Source: Flammeovirga yaeyamensis
GTDB lineage: Bacteria; Bacteroidota; Bacteroidia; Cytophagales; Flammeovirgaceae
Assembly (NCBI RefSeq): GCF_018736045.1
Contig: NZ_CP076133.1
Coordinates: 1,488,001-1,552,000, forward strand
DNA length: 64,000 nucleotides
Direction of reading: 5' to 3'
Shown one piece after another: positions 52,277 to 62,525 of the stretch. Position numbers and translations under genes: made by a program. Below the pieces are notes generated by a model that was given only the letters and a program-made list of their open reading frames with translations, had not been told where the DNA came from and searched no databases. Numbering within the stretch: the first letter of the stretch is position 1; every line of letters begins with the position of its first letter.

Positions 52277-54457
52277 TTATTTCAATATCCGAATTTCGGT
52301 TCTTCTGTTCATTTGATGTTGGTATTCTGTACATTCAATACAATCAACTGCTGTATCGTCTTCCCCAAAATACCCCAGCACTAAACGATTTTTTTCTATG
52401 CCTCTACTGACAAGGTAATTCATGGCAGATTCTACCCGTCGCAGAGATAGTTGCATATTATAGCCTTCTGTTCCTCTAATGTCACAGTGTGCGTGTAACT
52501 CGGCTCTTAATTGATCATTCTGATCTAAATAGTCAAAAACATCATTTAATGTTTTTTTAGCTTCTGATGTTAAGCGAGGTGAATCAAAAGGGTAATAGAT
52601 ATTCTCTATATCAACTATATTTTTCTTAGAATTAGGTCTAAGATATATATCTTGATAAATTATTCCGTAACGGTCAGGGGTGGGATTAGTAATCTTCACA
52701 TTAGCCGTACCGTATTCCTCTGCATTTCCAATAAGATAATTTTTATCAGGTAATGAGGTAAGTATCATACTGTAATGTCCACCTTCTGTTTTCCCTATCG
52801 ATCGTATTCTTGTATTATCATTATCAAAAAGAAAGACCTCTGCAGAAGGTATTCTTTGTTTGGTGTGAGCATCTAAGACATCACCTACTAATTGTAAATT
52901 TTTTCCTTTAGCCAGTTCAATAATGATAATGTTATTGGATGATTTCACTTTACCCACAGAAACTTCTTTGTATCTATAAGTTTGAGACATTGCAGCAATA
53001 CTTAACATTTCATCTTTTTCTCTACTATTAAACTTTACATAACCTGTTTTGTCGGTCTCGAACTGATGAATGGCCATATACTGTTTGTCATAGCATTCGA
53101 CCACCGCACCTTCAATAGGTTCTCTAGTGATACTATCAATAACAAAAACAATAAAGTCAGATGGTCTTGCTTTGAAATGGTAAATATCATCGGATCCTCT
53201 CCCACCAAAACGGTTTGACGTAAAGAAACCTTCTTCTATACCATTTGATTGTGACTTAGGAATAAAAGTAATACCAAAATCGTCTGTTGATGAATTAATT
53301 GGTGCACCAACGTTTTCTATGGAAACTATAGAGTCATTTCGTAAAGTGGCTTTAAAAATATCTAAACCTCCTAATCCAATATGTCTATCTGATGAAAAAT
53401 ATAAAGTATTATCATCATAAGCACTTGGGAACATATCATTACCGGAAGTGTTAATCTTGCTTCCAAGGTTTTCAGGTTCAGACCAATCGCCATTATCTTC
53501 TAGATGAGATCTATATAAATCTACACCTCCATATCCTCCAGGCATATCAGAGGCAAAGATCATAGTTTGTCCATAATTCATTAATGTAGGGTGTCCTATC
53601 GAATATTTTGGACTATTTATATTGATGGCTTTTGGTTTAGTAAAATCGTGATTTACGGGATCATAAATAGTTTTATCAATCTGTAAATGATGTACAGCTA
53701 ATTCATCATCATCAACTAATCTTTGATTTGTAATATTAACTGTCATGTACATATAGTTCGTCAAGGTATCTAGTATAGACTGTCCAACATGATAATCATG
53801 TAAAATTTGAGCATGAAGTATTTCACTTTCTTCATAAACCCCTAAATCATTTTTTTCCACATAATGCAAATCCAAGAAATGATCTCCATCCCTATGGTGT
53901 ATTTTACTCTTAACATGATCGTTTCTTGATGAGGAATAGATTAAACCATCAAAGAAAACCAAAGGGTTTAAATCTTTGTATTCAGAATTGAAAAACATAT
54001 TATCTAAAGAGTAAACATGAGTATTGGCTTGTAACTTAGTTAAATATTCAGTTTGACAGGATAAATACAAATCTCTCACGTCTTTATCTTCTGCATGATT
54101 AAACAAGTATTTTTCAAATGCATTCCCTGCCTTACCGTATAATCCTAAGCATTTAGCCATAAGACCATAGTTGAGATATACATAATCACTTCCCTCCCAT
54201 TTTCTATTTAAAATACTTTGATAAATATTTAAAGCCTTTCTGTATTTATCATTTTCTTGATAACACATACCTAACTTAAATTTTGAAACTATATCCAAAT
54301 CTTGAACCTTTTCAAAATTTTCAATGGCTAAATGATATTCTTTACTTTTATAATGCTTTTCAGCCCGCTGTAAAAGAGTTTTTCTTTTTTGGGCATATGT
54401 AAATGAGCAACTAAAAATCAAGAATAGTAACAATATTTTTTTATAGATTTTATTCAT
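52277..54457 (-). CDS. PorE-like TPR / PD40 / OmpA protein
   Basis: 726 residues from the ATG at 54457 (a GTG directly upstream is also possible). Signal peptide at 1-22 (SFTYAQ). TPR-like helices at about 25-150 (YHLAIENFEKVQDLDIVSKF), a PD40 propeller at about 155-430 (GHPTLMNYGQTMIFASDMPG, then FPSAYDDNTLYFSSDRHIGL), carboxypeptidase-regulatory-like domains at about 435-600, and an OmpA domain at 610-726 with LHAHCDIRGTEGYNMQLSLR. This is the PorE arrangement; PorE ties the type IX secretion apparatus to peptidoglycan. It follows PorP/SprF with a two-base gap and ends the operon. Confidence 0.9.
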   Translation of the reverse strand: MNKIYKKILLLFLIFSCSFTYAQKRKTLLQRAEKHYKSKEYHLAIENFEKVQDLDIVSKFKLGMCYQENDKYRKALNIYQSILNRKWEGSDYVYLNYGLMAKCLGLYGKAGNAFEKYLFNHAEDKDVRDLYLSCQTEYLTKLQANTHVYSLDNMFFNSEYKDLNPLVFFDGLIYSSSRNDHVKSKIHHRDGDHFLDLHYVEKNDLGVYEESEILHAQILHDYHVGQSILDTLTNYMYMTVNITNQRLVDDDELAVHHLQIDKTIYDPVNHDFTKPKAININSPKYSIGHPTLMNYGQTMIFASDMPGGYGGVDLYRSHLEDNGDWSEPENLGSKINTSGNDMFPSAYDDNTLYFSSDRHIGLGGLDIFKATLRNDSIVSIENVGAPINSSTDDFGITFIPKSQSNGIEEGFFTSNRFGGRGSDDIYHFKARPSDFIVFVIDSITREPIEGAVVECYDKQYMAIHQFETDKTGYVKFNSREKDEMLSIAAMSQTYRYKEVSVGKVKSSNNIIIIELAKGKNLQLVGDVLDAHTKQRIPSAEVFLFDNDNTRIRSIGKTEGGHYSMILTSLPDKNYLIGNAEEYGTANVKITNPTPDRYGIIYQDIYLRPNSKKNIVDIENIYYPFDSPRLTSEAKKTLNDVFDYLDQNDQLRAELHAHCDIRGTEGYNMQLSLRRVESAMNYLVSRGIEKNRLVLGYFGEDDTAVDCIECTEYQHQMNRRTEIRILK

Positions 54458-54459
54458 CA

Positions 54460-55380
54460 CTAAAAATATCTTGGACTAGTTACAATATTTGCTTTTTGTT
54501 TTGTTGGTATATTTATTCCTAACAAAATTTCGTGAGTTCCAGAAGTATGATTACTGATTTCAGTAAAAGGATAATCATATGCATACCCAATTCTGAATCT
54601 CTCTTTCAAAACTACCTGTGACATCAATGCTATACCATCTTCTGATCTATAAGAAGCTCCAAGCCAGAGCATTTTCTGAAAGATAAAAGTGGCAGTAATA
54701 TCTGCTTGTAAATTCGCATTGGTTACCTTTTTTAATAATACTGATGGAACAAAATCAACATGTTCAGATAGAAAAAAGTGTACTCCAGCTTTTAAAAACA
54801 TATGTCTTCTATACAAACTTTCATTCATTGAAGTTTTCGTCATTTCTGTTTCTAATATGGTAGGAATAGAGAAACTGACATAATATCTTGAACTATATAA
54901 ATACAGCCCGAAACCAGTATTAAAGGTGGATAATGTTTCATTACCCTGATTGAATACAGGATCATTAGTATTCTGTATTAATAAATTACCCCAATCGTGT
55001 TTAAAATTTAATACAGATAAATACAATCCAAACGATAATGTAAGATCTTTATCATTTAATGGCATAAGATAAGAGAATGCTCCCTGTACGGTATTATTAG
55101 TTGATATACCAATTTTATCATTGACAAAGTTCAAACCAACACCGACTTTTCCTTTTGCTACAGCAGAATGAGCAGCAAAGTTTAATGTAGTTGGAGCTCC
55201 TTCATAATTTGTCCATTGCTTTCTAAAAAGCATCATACAATCTATACCATCCTTAGTGCCAGCAAAAGCCGGATTAATAGCTAATGTATTGTAAGCATAC
55301 TGGGAAAACATGGGCATTTGTTGTCCGAAACAAAAAGAAGTGATGCCCCATAAAAATGCAAGAAATATATATTTTTTCAT
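54460..55380 (-). CDS. Type IX secretion system PorP/SprF family membrane protein
   Basis: 306 residues with a signal peptide (1-19, SFCFGQ). It opens with the highly typical PorP/SprF stretch QMPMFSQYAYNTLAINPAFA, then RKQWTNYEGAPTTLNFAAHS, followed by GLYLYSSRYYVSFSIPTIL and RIGYAYDYPFTEISN. SprF-type barrels help type-B cargo reach the surface and are normally encoded next to a cargo with a gliding-motility-associated C-terminal domain, as here. It lies 5 bp after the cargo gene. Confidence 0.95.
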   Translation of the reverse strand: MKKYIFLAFLWGITSFCFGQQMPMFSQYAYNTLAINPAFAGTKDGIDCMMLFRKQWTNYEGAPTTLNFAAHSAVAKGKVGVGLNFVNDKIGISTNNTVQGAFSYLMPLNDKDLTLSFGLYLSVLNFKHDWGNLLIQNTNDPVFNQGNETLSTFNTGFGLYLYSSRYYVSFSIPTILETEMTKTSMNESLYRRHMFLKAGVHFFLSEHVDFVPSVLLKKVTNANLQADITATFIFQKMLWLGASYRSEDGIALMSQVVLKERFRIGYAYDYPFTEISNHTSGTHEILLGINIPTKQKANIVTSPRYF

Positions 55381-55385
55381 TGGTA

Positions 55386-58300
55386 TTATCTTTTTATGAC
55401 AACAAAGCCGTTATAACTATATTCTTTAGGTACTCTTACTTTTAATATGTAATAGTAAGTGCCGTCTGGTAGGGGTTGACCATCGTTATTATTTCCCTCC
55501 CATTGGTTTTGATAGGGACTTGTGTTATAAACAGGCTGTCCCCATCTATTGTAAATAATAAGGTCAGTATCTTGGTAATTAGTCACTCCTTCTATAACAA
55601 ATGTTTCGTTAATATTATCTCCATTTGGTGAAAAACCAGAATAAAAACTGAGGTTAGGTTCTTCGGAATCAACGCAATTTTCACATTGATTTATATTAAT
55701 GACCAATAAGCCGTTACGACAGTCTCCTTCGTTATTACAAACAGTATAATAGACATGGTCAATTGTATCATTTTCTATTAACTCTTGAGGTACTGTATAA
55801 CATACATTACTATTATCTATTGCAGTTAATGAATTTTCTACCTTACCGTTTACTAATGGATCAGCATTGATAGGATTCCAAGTCAAACTGTTTTCATCAA
55901 GTCGATCTTGTATAGGCATACAATAAGTTGCACCTTGATTAACTGTTACGGTATCTATCCAAAAGTCTGTATTTACTGAAGTAATCACTCCTGATTCATC
56001 TGCAACATGAATTATGACTAATGCCACATCTGATAATTGAGGATTATCCTTATCATAAATTCTATAGGTAAGAACATCTACCCCAGTAAATCCATCATTA
56101 GGTGTATAAGTTATTATTGGAGTATTATTAAAATAATTTAGTGATGCAGAACCAGAAATTGGAGGCACTACAATACTTGTTCTTATACTATCTATTTCTC
56201 CATCAGAATCACTGTCATTTGGTAGCACAACAATATTTACAGTAGAGTTGAATGGTACATCTACTGTATCATTTAGTGCCAACGGAGGTGTATTAGTAGA
56301 TGTGATTAAATTCGGTCCTGCTGGGTCTTGTACATTAACCGTAATTGTAGATGTATCACATAAAGCAGGAATAGTATTATCGCAAATTTGATAGATTATT
56401 TGATAAGAACCGATGAAATCAGGATCTGTAATATTTTCAACTTTTCCATCAACAATACGAACTATTGCAGTATCTGATAAAGGTTGTTGTATTATTGTTA
56501 AGGTTGCTGGTGATATTGGATCTGAACCTTCAGTATCATTTATTAAAGGGTTAATGATTACCCCTTCATTAGGGAAAGTATTTATTACATCTGGATTTGC
56601 TGTTGGTGGCGTTTCTAATGTTTGAACAATAAACGATCCTTCATCACATAATGCAGGCGAACCAGAATCACAAATTCTAAACTCAATTGTATCACTACCA
56701 AGGTAATCACCGTTAGGACTTAACGATATTATACCATTATTATTCACTAGGTTTAACCCTACATCTGGTGTATTTAAAACTTCTATTAATCGAATATTTA
56801 AATTACCATCGGGATCAGTTCCTAATGTAGTTACTGGAATACCATTTAATAAAATATCGGGTGACAATGGAATTAATAAATTATCTTGTGCAACTGGCGG
56901 GTTATTATTTTCCGATTGTGTTCTTACCACAATAATACCATTATCACATGTTTGAGGAGAACCGTTATCACATGCTGTGTAATATACTGTATCCAATTCC
57001 ATATAACCCAAGATACCCATTACCTTAATGGTCGGTACATTAAAAGTATTGATAAACATATTTGGGTTTGATAATGAATCCACTCTAATTGTTACATCAG
57101 CTATATCTCCGTCGTCTTCTACTAAATTTGTGACCAGGAAATTTGATACAACATTGGGCTGTACGTTTATTATAGTATCTCTTGCAACGATTTGTTGATT
57201 TATTTCTGCTCTTGTGATCACAACACTGCCATTATCACATGCTCCTTCAGTATCACAAATTTGAAATGCTACTGTAGCTGATCCCGTCCATGTATCAGAT
57301 GGGTTTATTTGTAGTGATGCACCATCTGATGTAACCGGTAAAGTAAGATCCGAATTACTAATGATGGTTATACTATTTGGATCCAAATTATTATCTGGAT
57401 CTACACCTAAAGTAGTAATAGGAACACCATTGTCAATTATATTTTGAGTTAATGGTATAGCATAATTATCTACTGCTATGGGAGGTACATTAGTATTTGA
57501 GTATTGAATAACAATATTTGCAGTATCACATGCTGAAGGAAAACCCTGATCACATGCAATGTATTTAACAGTGTCTGATACCCAAACAAGACTTGGTGTT
57601 GTAATATTTATATTAGGAAAACCTTCAGCAACAGTAAAGTTGTTATTAGTTTTTTCTAAAATAGTGTAAGTCACTCCGCTTGGGTCTTCATCTGTTATTA
57701 GATCTTGTAGGTTAAAAGGTAAAGTTACATTTGATAATGCACCAATAATAGTATCTCTAGCAACGATAGGTGTATTAATTATACCATCCCAAGTAGTTAT
57801 GTTAGGAATTGGGTTAGATCTCACATAAAATACAGCATCATTATAGTCGTAATCAGGTTCTTCCATATTATCCTCCACACAAAGAATATAATCATTTTCA
57901 GGAGTTTCCTTATAATCAAATATGACAAAATGTTGCAGGAAATTAATATGTAAACCTCCTGGTGAAACAACATTAGCATTTAGATTTTCATTAGAATGTA
58001 GAGTATAACGACCTGATGTGATTGCATCAATCTTATTACCCGCAAAAGGATCCCAACCTTGGGAGACAATGAAGAATCCTATTACTGTACCTTTTGTGAA
58101 ATATCCTAAATGTAGTCTAAAACCATTATTGATAGTGTTTTCAGTATCCAATTTTGGGAAAATAATGGTTTTGGTATTTTCTATATCAGCAGGTACTGTT
58201 GGTGGGTTTAAGTAATTATAAGTATAAAATCCAAGTGTATTAAACCATTCAGCATCTTCATATGATAGAGTAAGATATACATCTCCATCGTCCAATACGA

Positions 58301-58574
58301 TAAAGTTGTTATTATTTTCTTGTAAAAATGTTGTACTTCCACTTGCGATGGTATCCATAACTAAAGTCTGTAACGCTATAGTTTCTGCAATTGGTGTTGT
58401 GGCTGTACCCACAACATAAGTGCCTTCGGGTCGACCCTGATCATTCCAAGATTCTAATGCATTTGGATTATCACCCAGTACTTTATATGTGTAAGCTGCC
58501 ATTATACCAAATCCCATGACCACACAACTTAAGGTTACCAAAAGAAGAATCACTATTTTTTGTTTCTTTTTCAT
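55386..58574 (-). CDS. T9SS type-B surface protein with DUF4114 domain and gliding-motility C-terminal domain
   Basis: 1062 residues. N-terminal hydrophobic segment at 6-28. A DUF4114 domain at about 145-255 (LHLGYFTKGTVIGFFIVSQG, then EDNMEEPDYDYNDAVFYV). Four to six repeated cadherin/Ig-like units at about 260-880 (PPIAVDNYAIPLTQNI, NPPVAQDNLLIPLSPD, TPPLALNDTVDVPF), where each unit has the pattern VxxxDxxIxxxP. C-terminal sorting domain at 975-1062: FYSGFSPNGDNINETFVIEG, then YNRWGQPVYNT and PDGTYYYILKV. It is a large, probably Ca2+-binding surface adhesin exported by type IX secretion. It lies between a glycosyltransferase gene and PorP/SprF, 5 bp from each. Confidence 0.93.
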   Translation of the reverse strand: MKKKQKIVILLLVTLSCVVMGFGIMAAYTYKVLGDNPNALESWNDQGRPEGTYVVGTATTPIAETIALQTLVMDTIASGSTTFLQENNNNFIVLDDGDVYLTLSYEDAEWFNTLGFYTYNYLNPPTVPADIENTKTIIFPKLDTENTINNGFRLHLGYFTKGTVIGFFIVSQGWDPFAGNKIDAITSGRYTLHSNENLNANVVSPGGLHINFLQHFVIFDYKETPENDYILCVEDNMEEPDYDYNDAVFYVRSNPIPNITTWDGIINTPIVARDTIIGALSNVTLPFNLQDLITDEDPSGVTYTILEKTNNNFTVAEGFPNINITTPSLVWVSDTVKYIACDQGFPSACDTANIVIQYSNTNVPPIAVDNYAIPLTQNIIDNGVPITTLGVDPDNNLDPNSITIISNSDLTLPVTSDGASLQINPSDTWTGSATVAFQICDTEGACDNGSVVITRAEINQQIVARDTIINVQPNVVSNFLVTNLVEDDGDIADVTIRVDSLSNPNMFINTFNVPTIKVMGILGYMELDTVYYTACDNGSPQTCDNGIIVVRTQSENNNPPVAQDNLLIPLSPDILLNGIPVTTLGTDPDGNLNIRLIEVLNTPDVGLNLVNNNGIISLSPNGDYLGSDTIEFRICDSGSPALCDEGSFIVQTLETPPTANPDVINTFPNEGVIINPLINDTEGSDPISPATLTIIQQPLSDTAIVRIVDGKVENITDPDFIGSYQIIYQICDNTIPALCDTSTITVNVQDPAGPNLITSTNTPPLALNDTVDVPFNSTVNIVVLPNDSDSDGEIDSIRTSIVVPPISGSASLNYFNNTPIITYTPNDGFTGVDVLTYRIYDKDNPQLSDVALVIIHVADESGVITSVNTDFWIDTVTVNQGATYCMPIQDRLDENSLTWNPINADPLVNGKVENSLTAIDNSNVCYTVPQELIENDTIDHVYYTVCNNEGDCRNGLLVININQCENCVDSEEPNLSFYSGFSPNGDNINETFVIEGVTNYQDTDLIIYNRWGQPVYNTSPYQNQWEGNNNDGQPLPDGTYYYILKVRVPKEYSYNGFVVIKR

Positions 58575-58579
58575 AATAA

Positions 58580-59773
58580 TTATTTTCTAATGGCTTTCTC
58601 CCAAACAGAAGATTGGTTCCCTAATAAAAATCTCCAGAAACCTAAAATGGCACAATAGTTCATCATAGCATAGTAGTAAGGAAGCATCATCAATTTTGAT
58701 GGTGTCCAATATTTCTTTACTAAATGCACTGTAACTGCAATAGAGTACATCAAAGTCTGACCTGCAAAAAGGATAGCATACAAGAAATGATCTGTAAGTG
58801 AAAGGTACAATGAAATGATATATATAACAGGTAATGCAAATGGCACAAAAAGCCACCTTAATACTCTATGGGAAACATATTGAAATGTTACCCACCCATA
58901 TTTGAAGATGTTTAATAAAGGTAATAATGTAAATATGATTTGAAAACCTCCTGCTGAGATTCTAATTTTTCTTTTCATTTCTTCTCGAACACTTGCAGAA
59001 GAGTCTTCTGATGCATAAGCTTTTGGTTCGTAGGCTACTCTAAAACCTTTCATTAAAATCTTCATTGAAATAAAGAAATCATCAAGAATCATTTTATGTG
59101 GAATCTGAGGATATAATTCTGTACGAAAAGCAATTAATTCGCCCGCTCCACCCATTACAGAAGTTAATTCTGAATCTAATTTTTTTAGAAATGATTCATA
59201 TTTCCAATAAGCTCCTTCTCCTGATGATGCGAGATCTCCTTCCTCTTGTTTCACTCTCTTTTCTCCACAAACACAACCCACTTTAGGATCAAGGAATTGC
59301 CTAACAATTTCCTTTATAGATTGATCATTTAAAATTGTATTAGCATCAGTGCATATTGTTATGGGAGTATTAATTTCATTAATTACTCTATTGATAGCAG
59401 CTGATTTACCTGCTCTTATATTATTATGAAACAGGGTAATATTATGTCCCTTTCTCTTATATAATTCTACCACTTCTGGAGTATTATCCGTACTCCCATC
59501 AGCAACAATAACAATGTCCATTAGCTCCTTTGGATAATCTAATTGAAGGGAATTCTCAATTTTCATCGGAAGGATACTCGCTTCATTATAACATGGAATT
59601 ACTAATGATACTCTAGACGTTAATAAGGTTTTTTCATCAAATTCCCTTTTACCTTTTATCAATCTTTTGATTTGGACGATAATGTAAAGAACAATTGGGT
59701 AGCCAATAATAGAATAAATGATGATAAAGAGACTTATCCAAAATACATATTTTAATACAATTAGGTCAATCAT
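58580..59773 (-). CDS. Membrane glycosyltransferase family 2 protein
   Basis: 397 residues. One N-terminal helix (10-35), a GT-A domain at about 50-270 and three to four C-terminal helices. GT2 marks are VIPCYNEASILP, VADGSTDNTPEV, the DxD-like TDANT and DDFFISMKI, with RKIRISAGGFQ in the QxxRW position. The layout is that of processive poly-N-acetylglucosamine or cellulose-like synthases, but smaller. It probably makes or extends a polysaccharide at the inner membrane. It starts 35 bp after the previous glycosyltransferase gene and is followed after 5 bp by the T9SS cargo gene. Confidence 0.9.
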   Translation of the reverse strand: MIDLIVLKYVFWISLFIIIYSIIGYPIVLYIIVQIKRLIKGKREFDEKTLLTSRVSLVIPCYNEASILPMKIENSLQLDYPKELMDIVIVADGSTDNTPEVVELYKRKGHNITLFHNNIRAGKSAAINRVINEINTPITICTDANTILNDQSIKEIVRQFLDPKVGCVCGEKRVKQEEGDLASSGEGAYWKYESFLKKLDSELTSVMGGAGELIAFRTELYPQIPHKMILDDFFISMKILMKGFRVAYEPKAYASEDSSASVREEMKRKIRISAGGFQIIFTLLPLLNIFKYGWVTFQYVSHRVLRWLFVPFALPVIYIISLYLSLTDHFLYAILFAGQTLMYSIAVTVHLVKKYWTPSKLMMLPYYYAMMNYCAILGFWRFLLGNQSSVWEKAIRK

Positions 59774-59808
59774 TTTAGTAGTTCTGGGTTGAAATAAGAA
59801 TAATAAAT

Positions 59809-60741
59809 TTATCTAAACATTAACCCCTTATTAGGTTGTAATTTTTTTGGATTAATGATATAATGTAGTGCGTCGTAATAACCGGTTAAAAGTGGTTTTA
59901 TTAAAGTGTATTTATTAGGTTCGATGATTAAATTAAACAAACGCTTAGGAAGAGAAAAAAGAAAACAAAAAACAAAGAATATGAAAAATGAAACAACATT
60001 TGATGATTTCCTCATGAAAATAATCCTGTTTCTAGCAATAAAATATTCTTTTAATGGACTGTCCTTTCCTACACTCATTGATTCTTTATGAAGAATTTCA
60101 GCTTCCCCAACAAACAATGATTTTAATTTATGTTTGTGAAACGAGGAGGTCCAGTCGAGCTCTTCATAATATAAAAAGAACTCTAAAGGCATTTTTCCAA
60201 CTTTTTCTAAATGTTCTCGGGTGGTCATCATGGCAGCACCATGTATGTACCCTGTTTCATAAATATCATCATATTGATGATGGTCTTCCTCTAAATTACC
60301 AATAGTTGCATTTCTTCCAGTGTAAGGATTTACTAAGGTATATCCAGCATACTGTATAATATTTTTTTGATCATAATATTTAATTTTTGGGCTGACAATG
60401 CCTATTTTTTGATCTTTTAAAGCAATCACTAATGGGTCAATACTACTATTAGATAGTTCTGTATCGTTATTTACAAGATACAAAAATTCTCCCTTAGCAT
60501 GATCAATTCCGAGGTTATTCCCCGCTGAAAATCCAATATTATCTTTATTGTGTATAACGATAACATCATTCATAACTTCAATGTAAGGAGACTTATCACA
60601 TTTTTCACTTCCTAATTCGACAACAATGACTTCCAAGTCATCTCTATTTAATGAAGCAATAGAACGTAGCATATCTAAAGTGATCTCAAGATTGAAAAAA
60701 TTGATAGTTATGATTGATATGATGCCTTTTTGTATTTCCAT
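59809..60741 (-). CDS. Glycosyltransferase family 2 protein (rhamnosyltransferase-like)
   Basis: 310 residues from the ATG at 60741; the frame is open ten codons upstream, but those overlap the previous gene. GT2 marks are IITINFFNLEITLDMLRSI, IHNKDNIGFSAGNNLGIDHA, the DxD-type NNDTEL and YYEELDWTSSFHK. This is the WbbL/rhamnosyltransferase style in which a YYEEDWD-like loop is conserved. A C-terminal hydrophobic helix (FFIFFVFCFLFSLPKRLF) suggests membrane association. Cytosolic face, adds a sugar to a lipid-linked glycan. Confidence 0.9.
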   Translation of the reverse strand: MEIQKGIISIITINFFNLEITLDMLRSIASLNRDDLEVIVVELGSEKCDKSPYIEVMNDVIVIHNKDNIGFSAGNNLGIDHAKGEFLYLVNNDTELSNSSIDPLVIALKDQKIGIVSPKIKYYDQKNIIQYAGYTLVNPYTGRNATIGNLEEDHHQYDDIYETGYIHGAAMMTTREHLEKVGKMPLEFFLYYEELDWTSSFHKHKLKSLFVGEAEILHKESMSVGKDSPLKEYFIARNRIIFMRKSSNVVSFFIFFVFCFLFSLPKRLFNLIIEPNKYTLIKPLLTGYYDALHYIINPKKLQPNKGLMFR

Positions 60742-60742
60742 A

Positions 60743-61357
60743 TTAAATCTTTTCCCATTCTTCTGTTTCAAAATTATATCTCTTCACAAGTTTGGCTGGA
60801 TTCCCAATAGCTATATGATAATCAGGTACTGATTTAGTGACTACAGAGCCTCCTCCTATGACGCAATGTTTGCCAATAGTAATACCTCCTACTAAGGTGC
60901 AATTTGCACCAATCCAACTATTTGCTTTTATAGTGATAGGATGAGTGGTGACTCCTTGTTCAACAATAGGTTTTGTAACATCAGTATATGTATGATTTAA
61001 ACCTGACATCACTATATTTTGGGCTAAAATCACATTATCTTCTATTGTTACTGGACCAATTACTGTATCTCCTATTCCAATTACACAGTTATTTCCAATT
61101 TTAACCGATCCAACAGCATTGTTGATGATTGCAAAAGATTCAATAATAGTTTTTTTTCCCACTTGAAATTCATTAAAAGGGAAAACATCCCTTCTACTAG
61201 ATCTTCTAATAACTGATGAAGAAGCAACATTATGGACAAAAGGATTCCAAAAAAGTTTTACCCATAACCTCGGTCTATAGTTACGAACTATACAGGAATG
61301 CATTATTTTTTTTAATGCTGGGTTATTCTTTATCGTTTGCTTTATTTTTTGCATCAT
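60743..61357 (-). CDS. Hexapeptide-repeat acyltransferase (left-handed beta-helix)
   Basis: 204 residues from the ATG at 61357, chosen because upstream frame merely overlaps the preceding gene; it still overlaps that gene by 35 bases. Isoleucine-rich hexapeptide repeats form the body: VGSVKIGNNCVIGIGDTVIG, VTIEDNVILAQNIVMSG, ITIKANSWIGANCTLVGG, ITIGKHCVIGGGSVVTKSV and DYHIAIGNPAKLVKRY. The acceptor His is likely in GLNHTYTDV. Such enzymes O- or N-acetylate sugars in surface-glycan pathways. The position among glycosyltransferases fits. Confidence 0.9.
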   Translation of the reverse strand: MMQKIKQTIKNNPALKKIMHSCIVRNYRPRLWVKLFWNPFVHNVASSSVIRRSSRRDVFPFNEFQVGKKTIIESFAIINNAVGSVKIGNNCVIGIGDTVIGPVTIEDNVILAQNIVMSGLNHTYTDVTKPIVEQGVTTHPITIKANSWIGANCTLVGGITIGKHCVIGGGSVVTKSVPDYHIAIGNPAKLVKRYNFETEEWEKI

Positions 61358-62525
61358 CTTCAATAATAGATATGAAATCTTTCGCTCTGTGTGTCCAATC
61401 GTTGGATAAAGCAAATTGTCTTCTTTGATCAATTTCTTCTTCTGTAGCAGAACATTGGTTAATTCCTTCATAGAAATCGTCTTCATTTTCAAAGGAAATT
61501 GTCATTCCTTTAAATGTTGATAAATCAGTAAAATTGGTAGTTAATACAGGTTTCCCAAGACTTAAGTATTCATTTATCTTTAGAGGATAGATACAACGTG
61601 TTAACTCATTAATGACAAATGGTATCATACATATATCTGCATAATAAAGATAATGAGGAACTTCAGTAGCTAACTTTGGACCCAAGAAATGAACATTAGG
61701 CTCTTCTCTTAATTCTTTACCTGCAAATTCTCTTTCGTTGATAGGACCAATAAAAATAAACTGCAGATTTCTATCTTTTTGAGCAATTTTCTTTAATAAC
61801 GGATAATTAATTCTTAGGCCTAAATTACCTACGTAAACGACTTTCTTTCCATTAATCTTTAAATATTCTTTTGGAACGGTATAATGATCTAATTGAAACT
61901 GAGAAAAATCAGCACCATTATGTACCACTTCTGTACTTGGGTTCAATTTCATTAAATTAAGTTTCAATTGATCTGATGTCGTAATAATTCTGTCGGCTTT
62001 TTTACTTACATCATTTTCAGCCTTTACTCCATGTTTTGCTATATATCTTTCTCCAGACATTAAATCAACACAGTGATAGATATTTAATAATGGAGGTTTC
62101 TTCTTTAAATTTAAATAGTATACGGGGTTAAATGAATTAATATAATAGTAGTCATTCACATCATAATAAGAAAGGACTTTGAAAAGCGTTTCTTTAATTA
62201 TTTTATGATTAATTTTTTTAAGTAGTTCATAGATTTTCCCATTAGGCAAGAAATTAATGGGCAAAACTATTTTTGGAGTAATATTAATAAAATTGGGTAA
62301 TTCACTATAAGGATTTATTACTCGTAATCCATTTTGAAATGAAGCATTTCTGAATTTCACTTCGGAATCAAAAGTTTTAGAATAGATATCTTTATAAGTA
62401 AAAGGATGATCGATATAAAATACTAACCGATCTTTAGACCACTCTTTTGCCAAAGCAAGTGATGTTGCACCGTATTTTTCATCGAAACGAGTCAACCCTT
62501 GCATGACGATTGGAAAATTTTTCAT
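61323..62525 (-). CDS. Glycosyltransferase (GT4/GT1-like fold)
   Basis: 400 residues. The C-terminal Rossmann domain carries TEVVHNGADFSQF, KVVYVGNLGLRINYPLLKKI and a nucleotide-sugar site, YPLKINEYLSLGKPVLTTNF, similar to TuaH-type and other GT4-like enzymes. The N-terminal half (IVMQGLTRFDEKYGATSLAL) is a second Rossmann domain for the acceptor. Cytosolic. Its start overlaps the preceding GT2 gene by four bases, and its end overlaps the acyltransferase start. Confidence 0.88.
   Translation of the reverse strand: MKNFPIVMQGLTRFDEKYGATSLALAKEWSKDRLVFYIDHPFTYKDIYSKTFDSEVKFRNASFQNGLRVINPYSELPNFINITPKIVLPINFLPNGKIYELLKKINHKIIKETLFKVLSYYDVNDYYYINSFNPVYYLNLKKKPPLLNIYHCVDLMSGERYIAKHGVKAENDVSKKADRIITTSDQLKLNLMKLNPSTEVVHNGADFSQFQLDHYTVPKEYLKINGKKVVYVGNLGLRINYPLLKKIAQKDRNLQFIFIGPINEREFAGKELREEPNVHFLGPKLATEVPHYLYYADICMIPFVINELTRCIYPLKINEYLSLGKPVLTTNFTDLSTFKGMTISFENEDDFYEGINQCSATEEEIDQRRQFALSNDWTHRAKDFISIIEDDAKNKANDKE

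Noticed and set aside
55386-58574. Repeats inside the T9SS adhesin as a DNA-level repeat array
   Set aside because: The repetition is at protein level (cadherin/Ig-like units) with diverged DNA; it is a normal feature of such adhesins.
60743-61492. Longer acyltransferase start at 61492
   Set aside because: The extra 45 residues merely read through the end of the upstream glycosyltransferase in another frame; the ATG at 61357 gives the usual length of the family.
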